A stretch of DNA of 64,000 nt, taken from the NCBI RefSeq assembly GCF_015163075.1, contig NZ_JADDXU010000003.1, forward strand, positions 186,001 to 250,000, read 5' to 3'. Made by a program: the position numbers and the translations under genes. A model generated the notes under the pieces. That model saw nothing but the letters and a program-made list of their open reading frames with translations. It had not been told where the DNA came from and ran no database searches. Positions within the stretch are counted from its first letter, which is position 1. Each line of letters starts with the position of its first letter. This document shows positions 35,971 to 44,718 of the stretch, piece by piece. This DNA is from Streptomyces justiciae. Lineage in GTDB: Bacteria > Actinomycetota > Actinomycetes > Streptomycetales > Streptomycetaceae.

Positions 35971-36405
35971 TCAGGCCACCCCGTCCTTGGTCTCCCCGCA
36001 GTCGTGCCCGGTGGAGAAGTACCCGGCGCCCGAGTTGCTGTAGTTGTCCTCGACGCTCCCGCAGGCCAGCACGTACACGTAGGCGCCCTCGGGGATGTCG
36101 CTCCACGGGTGCTTCTTGTCCGTGGTGTTGCAGCCGGAGGTGTTGTGGATGGTCCGGAAGTTCCAGCCGTAGCCGGACTTGTAGTACGACACCTGCCCCC
36201 AGACGGTGCCGCCGTCGCACTGGGTGTCCTTGATGTAGAAGTTGTCGCCGTCGGCCACGAAGTAGACCCAGCCGTCGGCGTTGCTCGCCACGGACGTGCC
36301 CGAGTTCTCGCCGGCGCTGGCGGCGGTCGCGGTACCGATGACCAGCATGGCCGCCGCGGCGCCGATTCCGGTTATCCGGCCCAGGGCTTTCGCTCTCGTC
36401 TTCAT
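35971..36405 (-). CDS. Small secreted Cys-containing protein
   Basis: 144 aa. Signal peptide (RITGIGAAAAMLVIGTATAASA) and a mature ~110-residue domain with four Cys, rich in Tyr, Gly and Asn: DGDNFYIKDTQCDGGTVWG, SGCNTTDKK, YVYVLACGSVEDNYSN and STGHDCG. The pairing suggests two disulfides. No family recognised; possibly an extracellular binding or inhibitor-like protein. The ATG at 36405 gives a clean signal peptide. Confidence 0.75.
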   Translation of the reverse strand: MKTRAKALGRITGIGAAAAMLVIGTATAASAGENSGTSVASNADGWVYFVADGDNFYIKDTQCDGGTVWGQVSYYKSGYGWNFRTIHNTSGCNTTDKKHPWSDIPEGAYVYVLACGSVEDNYSNSGAGYFSTGHDCGETKDGVA

Positions 36406-36485
36406 GCGCACGAACTTTCGCACGCAACTTCCGTAACTATCAACGCAATTCAACAAATTCACAGCCCTGGAACCCGCGACGGCCT

Positions 36486-36817
36486 TCAGGGATGCGCCTT
36501 CCGCCAAGCCGCCATCGCCGCGTTCCACTCCTCCCCCGACAGGGCGGTCAACGAGGCCGGGAACAGGCCGTCCTCCTCCTTGGCGATGTGGTGGTGCAGC
36601 TCCTGTACGGCCTCGGTCAGGGTCTGCACGTCGGCCGGGTCCGTGAGGTTCAGCGCGGCCAGCTCGGCCGTCATGGCGTCCACCAGCTCCCGCGCCCGCC
36701 CCGCCTCCCGCGCTCCAGCGCCCGCAGGGCGTCGCCGGCGGCGTCGGTGACCCGTTCGTGTTCCGCGATGAACTCCTTGATCAGCGGGATCTCGCGGCAG
36801 CCGCAGTAGTGGCACAT
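36486..36817 (-). pseudogene. Frameshifted, internally shortened hemerythrin-domain protein
   Basis: From ATG 36817 the frame reads MCHYCGCREIPLIKEFIAEH, then ERVTDAAGDALRALERG, and soon hits a stop. A neighbouring frame picks up EAGRARELVDAMTAEL and continues with VQELHHHIAKEEDGLFPASL to a stop at 36486. A single indel near the GC-rich GGGAGGCGGGGCGGG run splits the two parts. The middle of the hemerythrin bundle (second metal-ligand helix) also seems missing. Either a decayed gene or a sequencing error combined with a natural deletion. Confidence 0.7.
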
Positions 36818-36864
36818 GGGGTTGTTGTTACCGTGCGGGTCCGTCGATCACACCGGGAGGGCAC

Positions 36865-37281
36865 GTGAGCCAGTACTTCGACATAGGCGACGAGACCCTC
36901 TGGAACCCCTCCAACGGGGCCGCCCGCCTCTTCCTGCGGCATGTGCGGCTGTACGAGGAGGAGCTGGGCGTTCCCTCGGGGTTCGGGCCCATGGAGAACG
37001 ACGAGTGCAAGATCGACCCTGGCGCCTTCGCGACGTACGTCGACGCCCTCCTCGACCTGCACGACCGCACCCGGCACTCGATCATCGACGCGCTCTCCGA
37101 GGGCTTCGTCGCGACGGTGCTGGTACTCGCCGAGCGGGCCGGCATCAAGGTGCGGCCCCCCGTGGTCACCGACCGGCTCACGGGGCTCACCGACGTCCAG
37201 GTGCCGCTGCCCGACGCCCAGGGCAGGGCCGTGCGTCTGCGGGAGCGGGCGGATCTGCTGCGGCGCGGGATGCCCGTCTAG
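36865..37281 (+). CDS. DUF6086 family protein
   Basis: 138-aa soluble protein matching the Streptomyces DUF6086 family (MSQYFDIGDETLWNPSNGAA start; GFGPMENDECKIDP; LSEGFVATVLVLAERAG). Function unknown; often found near regulatory or toxin-immunity-like genes, which is general family knowledge. GTG start with GGGAGGG 4 bases upstream. Its 3' end (CCCGTCTAG) is copied in the tandem repeat that follows. Confidence 0.85.
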   Translation: MSQYFDIGDETLWNPSNGAARLFLRHVRLYEEELGVPSGFGPMENDECKIDPGAFATYVDALLDLHDRTRHSIIDALSEGFVATVLVLAERAGIKVRPPVVTDRLTGLTDVQVPLPDAQGRAVRLRERADLLRRGMPV

Positions 37282-37289
37282 CTCCCGCT

Positions 37290-37405
37290 GCCACACCCAA
37301 GCCCGTCTAGCCCCCGCCGCCACACCCAAGCCCGTCTAGCCCCCGCCGCCACACCCAAGCCCGGCCACGCCCCGCCGCCACACCCAAGCCCGTCCAGCCC
37401 CCGCT
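37290..37405. repeat. Four 29-bp tandem repeats
   Basis: Units starting GCCACACCCAAGCCCGTC at 37290, 37319, 37348 and 37377, the third and fourth slightly diverged. Units one and two contain CCCGTCTAG, the same as the end of the DUF6086 gene, so the array seems to have grown from that gene's 3' end. It fills the convergent gap to eutC. Confidence 0.85.
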
Positions 37406-38150
37406 ACCGCACCGGCAGCGTGTCCGACTCGTCCTTCAGGCCCACCCCGGTCGCCCCCAGCTCCCGCGCCCGCCCCATCAGCGCCGCCAGCTTCCCCGCC
37501 GCGGCCTCGTACGTCAGGCCCAGGGGCGGTCTGATGTTGGACAGGCAGTTGCGGTGGGCGTCGGTCGTCACCCCCGGCACGGGACGGTACGCCAGATACG
37601 CGCCCAGCGAGTCCGCCGCCGACATACCCGGGCGTTCGCCGATCAGGACGACCACCGTCGTCGCGCCCATGGCGGCCGCCACCGCGTCCCCCAGCGCCAC
37701 CCGTGCCTGCTCGGCCAGCACGACCGGCGCGATCCGCCAACCCGGCAGCCGGGTCACCGTCTCCGTCACCACCCTCGCCGCGTGCTCGTGCACGGCCCGG
37801 CTGGACAGCCCGTCCGCGACGACGAACACCACGTCCCACTCCCCCACCGGCAGATGCGCCCGGTCGGTCGCGTCCAACCGGCGTCCCAGGTCCGGGCGTT
37901 GGAGATACGTCAGCCGGTCACCGGCCTCGCTGCGCACCCGTACCGTCGGAAGACCCGGCAACCCGGCCGCGACCCGGTCCGGTTCGAACGGCGAGTGCAC
38001 CGCGTCCCGTGCGGCGGCGTGCGCGGCCTGGAGTTCCAGCCGGTGCCGGGTGGGGAGCCCGGAACCCGCCCGGCCGAGGCCGATACGGGCCTGCGTGCGG
38101 GTCCGCAGCGGCCCCCACAACTCGCCTTCCGCCAGCGTCAGTTCACTCAT
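37404..38150 (-). CDS. eutC: Ethanolamine ammonia-lyase small subunit
   Basis: 248 aa. Partner of EutB in the adenosylcobalamin-dependent lyase that splits ethanolamine to acetaldehyde and ammonia. Motifs: TRTQARIGLGRAG, ELQAAHAAARDAVHSPF, VVFVVADGLSSRAVHEHA, LIGERPGMSAADSLGAYL and RNCLSNIRPPLGL. The ATG overlaps the eutB stop (ATGA), so the subunits are cotranslated. The tail abuts the 29-bp repeats. Confidence 0.95.
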   Translation of the reverse strand: MSELTLAEGELWGPLRTRTQARIGLGRAGSGLPTRHRLELQAAHAAARDAVHSPFEPDRVAAGLPGLPTVRVRSEAGDRLTYLQRPDLGRRLDATDRAHLPVGEWDVVFVVADGLSSRAVHEHAARVVTETVTRLPGWRIAPVVLAEQARVALGDAVAAAMGATTVVVLIGERPGMSAADSLGAYLAYRPVPGVTTDAHRNCLSNIRPPLGLTYEAAAGKLAALMGRARELGATGVGLKDESDTLPVR

Positions 38151-39532
38151 GCCGCTAGCTCCCTTCCGGCGATCTCCGTCAGTGCGTGTGCCTCGACCTC
38201 GCGGATGCCGCCGGCGTCGTCGAGCAGCCCCATCGACGACAGCCACGCCTCGAACTCCGGTGCCGGGCGCAGCCCGAGGACCTCGCGGAGGTACAACGCG
38301 TCGTGGTACGAGGCGGATTGGTAGTTGAGCATGATGTCGTCGCCGCCCGGCGTGCAGATCACGAAGGACGCGCCCGCGACACCGAGCATGGTGAGCATGG
38401 TCGCGATGTCGTCGTCATCGGCGTCCGCGTGGTTCGTGTAGCAGATGTCCAGGCCCATCGGCAGGCCGAGCAGCTTGCCGCAGAAGTGGTCCTCCAGGGC
38501 GGCGCGCAGGATCTCGCGGCCGTCGTAGAGGTACTCCGGGCCGATGAAGCCGACGACCGTGTTCACGAGCAGGGGGTCGTAGCGCCGCGCCACCGCGTAC
38601 GCCCGTGCCTCCACCGTCTGCTGGTCCACCCCGTGGTGCGCGTCGGCCGACAGGGCGCTGCCCTGCCCGGTCTCGAAGTACATGACGTTCCGCCCGACCG
38701 TGCCGCGCTCCAGCTTGAGCGCCGCCTCGTACGCCTCGTCGAGCAGCCCGAGCGTGACGCCGAAGGAGGCGTTCGCGGCCTGGGTGCCGGCGATCGACTG
38801 GAAGACCAGGTCGACGGGGGCGCCGCGGTCCATCAGGTCGACGCTGGTCGTGACGTGGCAGAGGACGCAGGACTGGGTCGGGATGCCGTACCGCTGGATG
38901 ACCCCGTCGAGGAGGTCCAGCAGGTCCCGTACCGCCTTCGGGCTGTCGGTCGCCGGGTTGATGCCGATGACCGCGTCGCCGGAGCCGAGCAGCAGCCCGT
39001 CCAGGAGGGCGGCCGCGACGCCCGCCGGGTCGTCGGTGGGGTGGTTGGGCTGGAGGCGGGTGGCGAGGCGTCCCGGCAGGCCGATCGTCGAGCGGAAGGC
39101 GGTGACGACGCGGACCTTGCGCGCGACCGCCACCAGGTCGGCGTTGCCCATGAGTTTGGAGACGGCCGCCACCATCTCCGGGGTGAGTCCCGGGGCCACG
39201 GCGGTCAGCGCCGGACCGTCCGCCGCCAGCAGCCACTCCCTGAACTCCCCCACCGTCAGCCCCGCCACCGGCGCGAACGCGACCGCGTCATGCGTGTCCA
39301 GGATCAGCCGGGTGACGTCGTCGCTCTCATACGGGATCAGCGGCTCGGTCAGGAACGTCGTGAGCGGTACCTCCGCCAACGCCCAGCGCGCCGCGACCCG
39401 TTGCCGGGCCGACGCGGCCGCGAGCCCGGCGAGACGGTCGCCGGAGCGCTCGGGGCTCGCGGCGGCGAGAAGGCGGGCGAGGCTGTCGAAGCGGTGGCGC
39501 TCCCCGCCGAGAACGGACGTGTACGCGGTCAT
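38147..39532 (-). CDS. eutB: Ethanolamine ammonia-lyase large subunit
   Basis: 461 aa, full length. Catalytic TIM-barrel subunit. Conserved stretches: NPATDSPKAVRDLLDLLDG, PTQSCVLCHVTT, FETGQGSALSADAHHGVDQQ, FIGPEYLYDGREILRAALED, GLPMGLDICYTNHADADDDD and ITPGGDDIMLNY-like ICTPGGDDIMLNYQ. No microcompartment shell genes are present, so the pathway is cytosolic. Divergent from a permease that probably imports ethanolamine. Confidence 0.97.
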   Translation of the reverse strand: MTAYTSVLGGERHRFDSLARLLAAASPERSGDRLAGLAAASARQRVAARWALAEVPLTTFLTEPLIPYESDDVTRLILDTHDAVAFAPVAGLTVGEFREWLLAADGPALTAVAPGLTPEMVAAVSKLMGNADLVAVARKVRVVTAFRSTIGLPGRLATRLQPNHPTDDPAGVAAALLDGLLLGSGDAVIGINPATDSPKAVRDLLDLLDGVIQRYGIPTQSCVLCHVTTSVDLMDRGAPVDLVFQSIAGTQAANASFGVTLGLLDEAYEAALKLERGTVGRNVMYFETGQGSALSADAHHGVDQQTVEARAYAVARRYDPLLVNTVVGFIGPEYLYDGREILRAALEDHFCGKLLGLPMGLDICYTNHADADDDDIATMLTMLGVAGASFVICTPGGDDIMLNYQSASYHDALYLREVLGLRPAPEFEAWLSSMGLLDDAGGIREVEAHALTEIAGRELAA

Positions 39533-39701
39533 GCCGGGACCGTACGAGCCGCGTGTTGCGAGCAGATTTCCGCAGATTTCCTCGGACTTCTAAAGGTCTG
39601 GTTGACAAACATTTAACGCACCGAGACCCTTGGCCGACTCATTCGGCCGACAGAGTCCAGCCCGGTACACCAGCGCGTCAGCAGGAGAGGGGCCTAGCCC
39701 G

Positions 39702-41210
39702 ATGGCAGTGGACGAGGGAGTCGCCCCAGCGGCGAAGTCAGACGAGACAGGCACGGTTCACCGGCTCAAGCCCAACGCCGTGGGCCTGCTGGGCGTGGTC
39801 TTCATGGCCGTCGCGACGGCCGCGCCGATCACCGCGATGACGGGCAACGTGCCCTTCATGGTGTCGGCGGGCAACGGCATCGGCGCCCCGGCGAGCTACC
39901 TCGTCGCAATGGTCGTACTGGCAATCTTTTCCGTCGGCTTCACCTCGATGGCGAAGCACATCACCTCCACCGGAGCCTTCTACGGCTTCATCTCCTACGG
40001 CCTCGGACGCACCGTCGGACTCGCCTCCGGGCTGCTCGCCACCTTCGCGTACGTCGTCTTCGAGCCGGCCCTGATCGGCATCTTCTCGACCTTCGCGACG
40101 GAGACGCTGAAGGACCAGACGGGCGCGGACATCCCCTGGTGGGCGTTCGCGATCCTGATGCTGGCGATCAACGCCACCGGCACCTGGTTCGGCGTATCGG
40201 TCGCCGAGAAGCTGCTCGTCGTCCTGCTCGCCACCGAGGTGACGATCCTCGCCGCGATGGCGATCTCGGTCGCCTTCCACGGCGGCGGCCCGGACGGCTT
40301 CAGCGTCGACCCGGTCAACCCGGTCAACGCCTTCAAGGGGACGTCCGCCGGGCTCGGTCTCTTCTTCGCCTTCTGGTCGTGGGTCGGCTTCGAGTCGACG
40401 GCGATGTACGGCGAGGAGTCCCGCAACCCGAAGAAGATCATCCCCAAGGCGACGATGATCTCGGTGCTCGGCGTCGGCGTCTTCTACGTCTTCGTCTCCT
40501 GGATGGCGATCACCGGCACCGGCGAGTCGAAGGCCGTCGAGGTCTCCACGGCCAACCCCCTCCAGCTCTTCTTCGGCCCCACCGAGCAGTACGTGGGCCA
40601 CTGGGCGGTCGTCGTCATGCAGTGGCTGATGATCACCGGCTCGCTGGCCTGCGGCATGGCCTTCCACAACTGCGCCGCCCGCTACATGTACGCGCTGGGC
40701 CGCGAGGGCGTCCTGCCCTCCCTGAAGAACACCGTCGGCCGCACCCACGCCCGGCACGGCTCCCCGCACATCGCGGGCCTGGTCCAGACGATCGTGACCG
40801 CCCTGCTCCTGCTGGCCTTCGCGGCCGCCGGCAAGGACCCGTACACCGGTACGTACGTCCTGCTCGCGATCCTCGGCACCATGGCGATCCTGGTCGTGCA
40901 GGCCGTCTGCTCCTTCGCGGTGCTGGTCTACTTCCGCCGCAACCACCCCGAGAGCCGCCACTGGTTCCGCACCCTCACCGCCCCGCTCCTCGGCGGCGTC
41001 GCGATGCTCGCGGTGGTGGCACTGCTGGTCTCCAACATGGGCGCGGCGGCCGGCACGGAGTCCGGCTCCCTGGTGCTGAAGGCGACCCCGTGGCTGGTGG
41101 CGCTGGTCGCGGGAACGGGCATCGGGTACGCGCAGTACCTGAAGCGCCGGGACCCGGCCCGCTACCAGCTCCTCGGCCGGACGGTCCTGGAGGAGACCAA
41201 GGAACGCTGA
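39702..41210 (+). CDS. APC-family permease, probable ethanolamine/amino acid transporter
   Basis: 502 aa, about 12 hydrophobic helices. Family features: GVVFMAVATAAPITAMTGNVPF in helix 1 (split by pattern), YGLGRTVGLASGLLATF, FFAFWSWVGFESTAMYGEESRNPKKIIP and ALGREGVLPSLKNTVGRTHARHGSPH (in parts). ATG with GGAGAGGGG 9 bases upstream. Divergence from eutBC points to ethanolamine or a related amine as substrate; this is inference from context. Confidence 0.92.
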   Translation: MAVDEGVAPAAKSDETGTVHRLKPNAVGLLGVVFMAVATAAPITAMTGNVPFMVSAGNGIGAPASYLVAMVVLAIFSVGFTSMAKHITSTGAFYGFISYGLGRTVGLASGLLATFAYVVFEPALIGIFSTFATETLKDQTGADIPWWAFAILMLAINATGTWFGVSVAEKLLVVLLATEVTILAAMAISVAFHGGGPDGFSVDPVNPVNAFKGTSAGLGLFFAFWSWVGFESTAMYGEESRNPKKIIPKATMISVLGVGVFYVFVSWMAITGTGESKAVEVSTANPLQLFFGPTEQYVGHWAVVVMQWLMITGSLACGMAFHNCAARYMYALGREGVLPSLKNTVGRTHARHGSPHIAGLVQTIVTALLLLAFAAAGKDPYTGTYVLLAILGTMAILVVQAVCSFAVLVYFRRNHPESRHWFRTLTAPLLGGVAMLAVVALLVSNMGAAAGTESGSLVLKATPWLVALVAGTGIGYAQYLKRRDPARYQLLGRTVLEETKER

Positions 41211-41224
41211 GCGGACATGGTGAA

Positions 41225-41299
41225 GTCGGCTGCGGTGCGGTCATGCCCTGAAGGGGCGCGGGGAACTGCGCGACCGGCCACGACGGCGCCGCAGCCGAC
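41225..41299 (+). repeat. Dispersed GGGGCGCGGGG palindromic element, copy 2
   Basis: 75-bp element bounded by perfect 11-bp inverted repeats GTCGGCTGCGG (41225-41235) and CCGCAGCCGAC (41289-41299). The inside reads GGGGCGCGGGGAACTGCGCG followed by ACCGGCCACGACGG, shared with the copy at 18994-19068. It sits between convergent permease and regulator genes and could serve as their shared terminator. Confidence 0.75.
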
Positions 41300-41331
41300 C
41301 CCCCTCCCTCGCCGCGCTTCCAGCCGAGCGC

Positions 41332-41826
41332 TTAGCGCTCGTCGCCGAACAGCTCGGCCCTGCGGACCTGCCAGCGTTCCATCATCTCGGCGACGTCCTT
41401 CTCGATGAACTCGAAGAAGGCGAGCGTCTCGGCCAGCCTGTGGCCGGCCGGAGTCTCGGCCCCCAGGCTGGCCACACCCTCGCGCAGGGCGTCCTCCCAG
41501 CGCTTGATGATCGCCTCGCGGTTGGTGAGGGCCTGGTACCACTGGTCGCTGTGCACCCGGTACCGCTCGCGGCGTGAGCCGGGCTCCCGCTCCCGCGACA
41601 GCATGTGCACCTGGGACAGATAGCGCACGGCACCCGAGACCCCGGCCGGGCTGACCTGGAGCTGTCGGCTCAGCTCGGCGGAGGTGAGGGCGCCGCTGTC
41701 GGAGGCGAGCAGCGCGGCGAAGACCCGGGCCGGCATGCGCGCCAGCCCCGCCTCGACGAGCTGCGCCGCGAACCGCTCCACGAACCTGGACACCGCTTCA
41801 GGGTCCCGACCTGCCACGTCACTCAT
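41332..41826 (-). CDS. GbsR/MarR-family transcriptional regulator
   Basis: 164 aa. Winged helix: MPARVFAALLASDSGALTSAELSRQL (in parts), VSPAGVSGAVRYLSQVHM, RREREPGSRRERYRVH-like wing. The C-terminal helices (FFEFIEKDVAEMMERW) likely dimerise. Divergent from the ABC exporter genes with palindromes between, the usual layout for a local repressor of the exporter. Confidence 0.9.
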   Translation of the reverse strand: MSDVAGRDPEAVSRFVERFAAQLVEAGLARMPARVFAALLASDSGALTSAELSRQLQVSPAGVSGAVRYLSQVHMLSREREPGSRRERYRVHSDQWYQALTNREAIIKRWEDALREGVASLGAETPAGHRLAETLAFFEFIEKDVAEMMERWQVRRAELFGDER

Positions 41827-41863
41827 CCCCTCACCCTAACCGGCGTTCATATGCTTCCTTAAC

Positions 41864-41894
41864 TTCACAAATTTCTGAAAGAAGCGTACGTTCT
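41864..41894. promoter_or_regulatory. Palindromic operator candidates between GbsR-type regulator and ABC exporter
   Basis: TTCACAAATTTCTGAA (41864-41879) is a 16-bp dyad matching its complement at 14 positions. AGAAGCGTACGTTCT (41880-41894) is a second dyad directly beside it. Both lie in the 73-bp divergent gap, and the second ends five bases before the ATPase start, so binding would block its translation start and promoter. Confidence 0.5.
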
Positions 41895-41899
41895 GAAGC

Positions 41900-42790
41900 A
41901 TGACGAAGGCAATCACGGTCTCCGGACTGCACAAGTCGTTCGGCCGGACCCACGCGCTCGACGGTCTGGACCTGGAGGTCGAGACCGGTGAGGTGCACGG
42001 CTTCCTGGGCCCCAACGGCGCCGGCAAGTCCACCACCATCCGCGTCCTGCTGGGCCTGCTGCGCGCCGACGCGGGCGCCGCGCAGGTGCTCGGCCGCGAT
42101 CCGTGGGCGGACGCGGTCGAGGTGCACCGCCGGATCGCCTACGTCCCCGGCGACGTGACGCTGTGGCGCAACCTGTCCGGCGGCGAGGTCATCGACCTCT
42201 TCGGCAGGCTGCGCGGGGGCCTCGACCCGGCCCGCCGCGCCGAGCTGATCGACCGCTTCGAACTCGACCCCACCAAGAAGGGCCGCACGTACTCCAAGGG
42301 CAACCGCCAGAAGGTCGCCCTGGTCGCCGCGTTCGCCTCGGACGTCGACCTGCTCATCCTGGACGAGCCGACCTCCGGCCTGGACCCCCTGATGGAGGAG
42401 GTCTTCCAGCGCTGCGTGGAGGAGGAGCGCGACCGGGGCCGCACGATCCTGCTCTCCTCCCACATCCTCAGCGAGGTCGAGGAGTTGTGCGACCGCGTCA
42501 GCATCATCCGCAACGGCCGCACGGTCGAGACGGGTTCGCTCGCCGACCTGCGCCACCTGACCCGCACCAGCGTCTCGGCCGAACTCGCGGGCCCTCCCAA
42601 CGGGTTGGCCGCCCTCCCCGGCGTGCACGACCTCGACGTCCAGGGCCACCGGGTCCGCCTCCAGGTCGACACCGACAAACTCGACGCCGTACTGCGGCAG
42701 TTGAGCGAGTCCGGCGTGCGCTCGCTGACCTCGACGCCCCCGACCCTGGAGGAACTCTTCCTGCGCCACTACCAGGAGGCGGCGTCGTGA
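41900..42790 (+). CDS. ABC exporter ATP-binding protein
   Basis: 296 aa. Walker [11 protein letters not shown]-loop region, signature-like [11 protein letters not shown] (in place of LSGGQ, common in this drug/antibiotic exporter group), Walker [14 protein letters not shown] and H-loop SSHIL. The C-terminal extension ([19 protein letters not shown]) is typical of DrrA-type ATPases. The stop overlaps the permease start. Confidence 0.95.
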   Translation: MTKAITVSGLHKSFGRTHALDGLDLEVETGEVHGFLGPNGAGKSTTIRVLLGLLRADAGAAQVLGRDPWADAVEVHRRIAYVPGDVTLWRNLSGGEVIDLFGRLRGGLDPARRAELIDRFELDPTKKGRTYSKGNRQKVALVAAFASDVDLLILDEPTSGLDPLMEEVFQRCVEEERDRGRTILLSSHILSEVEELCDRVSIIRNGRTVETGSLADLRHLTRTSVSAELAGPPNGLAALPGVHDLDVQGHRVRLQVDTDKLDAVLRQLSESGVRSLTSTPPTLEELFLRHYQEAAS

Positions 42791-44358
42791 TGACCTCCCT
42801 CGCGGGCACGGGCGTCCTGCTCCGCTTCTCGCTGCGCCGCGACCGGCTGATGATCCCGGTGTGGGTCGCGGTGAACGCGCTGATGGTCCTCTCCATGCCC
42901 GCCTCCCTGAAGGGCCTGTACGGCACGGACGCCGAGCGGGCCGACCTGATCCACCAGGTGGAGACCAACGCGTCCTTCCGCGCCCTGATCGGCCCGGTCT
43001 TCGACACCGACCTGGGCGCGCTGACGGCCTGGCGGGTCGGCGTGTACGCCGGGCTGGTCGCGGCGGCGATGAGCCTGCTGATCGTCGTACGGCACACCCG
43101 CGACGAGGAGGAGAGCGGCCGGCAGGAGCTGGTGGCGTCCGGGATGGTGGGCCGCAGGGCGTCGCTGACGGCGGCGCTGCTGGCGGCGGGCGTCGCGAAC
43201 GCGGTGCTCGCACTGCTGGTGACGGTGGGTCTGGCGGGCCAGGGAGTGGTGGGCGCGCTCGCCCTCGGCCTCGGCATCGCGGCCGTGGGCATGGTCTTCG
43301 CCACGATGGCGGCGATCGTCGCCCAGCTGACGGAGAGCGCGCGGCTGGCCCGCGGGCTCACGTCGGCCGTCCTCGGCGCGGCCTTCGTCCTCCGGGCGGC
43401 GGGCGACTCGGCGTCGGACGACGGCAGTTCGGTCCTGACCTGGCTCTCCCCGCTGGGCTGGCTGGAGAACCTGCGCCCGTACGCGGACGAACGCTGGTGG
43501 GTACTGGCCCTGTTCGCGGCGGCGATCCTGCTCCAGGCAGGCGGGGCCTACGAGTTGGCGGGCCGCCGGGACGTGGGCATGAGCTTCTTCCCGACCCGCC
43601 CGGGCCCGGCCACGGGCCGGCTGTCCACCGCGAGCGCGCTGGCCTGGCGACTGCAACGGGGCAGTGTGTACGGCTGGAGCCTCGCCTTCTTCGTCGTGGG
43701 CGTGGTCTACGGCGGCCTGACCGACGGCGTGGCGGACCTGGTCGGCGACAACGAGAACGCGCGCGAGATCTTCGAGCGGATGGGCGGCCAGAGCGGTCTG
43801 GAGGACGCGTTCCTGGCGTCGATGGTCGGGATGATGGGCCTGATCGCGGCGCTGTACGTCGTGCAGAGCGTGCTGCGCCTGCACGGCGAGGAGACGTCGG
43901 GCCGCGCGGAGCCGGTCCTGGCGAACGCGGTGAGCCGACTGGGCTGGGCCGCCGGCCATCTGGTCGTCGCCTTCGGCGGGGCGGTGCTGCTCATGCTGCT
44001 GACGGGACTCGGCTTCGCCGTGGGCTACGGCAAGGAGGTCGGCCCGATCCTGGGCGCGTGCCTGGTCCAGGTGCCCGCGGTGTGGGTGATCGGCGGGCTG
44101 GCGGTCGCGCTGTACGGGCTGCTGCCGAGGGCGGCGATGGCGGCCTGGGGTGTCGCCGGGGCCGTCCTGCTCATCGGCTGGGTGGGCCCGGCCCTTGACG
44201 CACCGCAGGCGGTACTGGACCTGTCCCCCTTCGGCCACCTGCCCAAGTTGCCGGGCGGGGAGATGAGTTGGGGTCCGGTGGTGCTTTTGACGGGCATCGC
44301 GGCGGCGCTGCTGGCAGCCGGCCTGACGGGCTTGCGGCGCCGGGACCTGACCACCTGA
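42790..44358 (+). CDS. ABC exporter membrane protein, fused two-half permease
   Basis: 522 aa from ATG, which overlaps the ATPase stop as TGATG (a GTG three bases earlier is possible). About 12 helices in two similar halves; the second opens with ALAWRLQRGSVYGWSLAFFV. The pattern LRFSLRRDRLMIPVW and the DEEESGRQELVASG loop fit multidrug/polyketide ABC exporters. Substrate unknown; the GbsR-type neighbour suggests inducible resistance or osmotic response. Confidence 0.92.
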   Translation: MTSLAGTGVLLRFSLRRDRLMIPVWVAVNALMVLSMPASLKGLYGTDAERADLIHQVETNASFRALIGPVFDTDLGALTAWRVGVYAGLVAAAMSLLIVVRHTRDEEESGRQELVASGMVGRRASLTAALLAAGVANAVLALLVTVGLAGQGVVGALALGLGIAAVGMVFATMAAIVAQLTESARLARGLTSAVLGAAFVLRAAGDSASDDGSSVLTWLSPLGWLENLRPYADERWWVLALFAAAILLQAGGAYELAGRRDVGMSFFPTRPGPATGRLSTASALAWRLQRGSVYGWSLAFFVVGVVYGGLTDGVADLVGDNENAREIFERMGGQSGLEDAFLASMVGMMGLIAALYVVQSVLRLHGEETSGRAEPVLANAVSRLGWAAGHLVVAFGGAVLLMLLTGLGFAVGYGKEVGPILGACLVQVPAVWVIGGLAVALYGLLPRAAMAAWGVAGAVLLIGWVGPALDAPQAVLDLSPFGHLPKLPGGEMSWGPVVLLTGIAAALLAAGLTGLRRRDLTT

Positions 44359-44398
44359 CAGGGAACCTCCGCGCGGCCTGCGCGCGTCCGTCCTGAAC

Positions 44399-44617
44399 AT
44401 GGGACAACGCGCACAGGCCGCGGCAGGCTGCCTGACCGCCGCCACCGGGGCCGGCCTGGGGCTGGCGGTGTGGGCCGTCGACGTACGGTCCCGCCTCTGG
44501 CGCTTCGAACAGAGCCCGGACTGGAGCGTGCTCTACGCCGAGCTGCCGCTCGCGATCCTCGGCGGAACCGCCGCCGCACTGGTGGTCTGGGCCCTGGCCC
44601 GACGGATCGGACGGTGA
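44399..44617 (+). CDS. Small two-helix membrane protein
   Basis: 72 aa with two hydrophobic helices (GCLTAATGAGLGLAVWAV; LPLAILGGTAAALVVWALARR) linked by a short hydrophilic loop (RSRLWRFEQSPDW). ATG start 40 bp after the exporter permease, same strand. Codon use is normal for the genome. No family recognised; possibly an accessory of the exporter. Confidence 0.6.
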   Translation: MGQRAQAAAGCLTAATGAGLGLAVWAVDVRSRLWRFEQSPDWSVLYAELPLAILGGTAAALVVWALARRIGR

Positions 44618-44718
44618 CGGCGACTCCGTGCACGCTGCAACCATCTGGTGTCCGAACGAGTCTTCCCCCTTGCTGCTCGTCGCGGACGCGGGAGCCGCGT
44701 CGTACGAAGGGATGCCAG

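Noticed and set aside
42103..42789. Extension of the exporter permease frame upstream into the ATPase gene
   Set aside because: Arg/Pro/Gly-rich shadow of the ATPase; the TGATG overlap at 42790 is the credible start.
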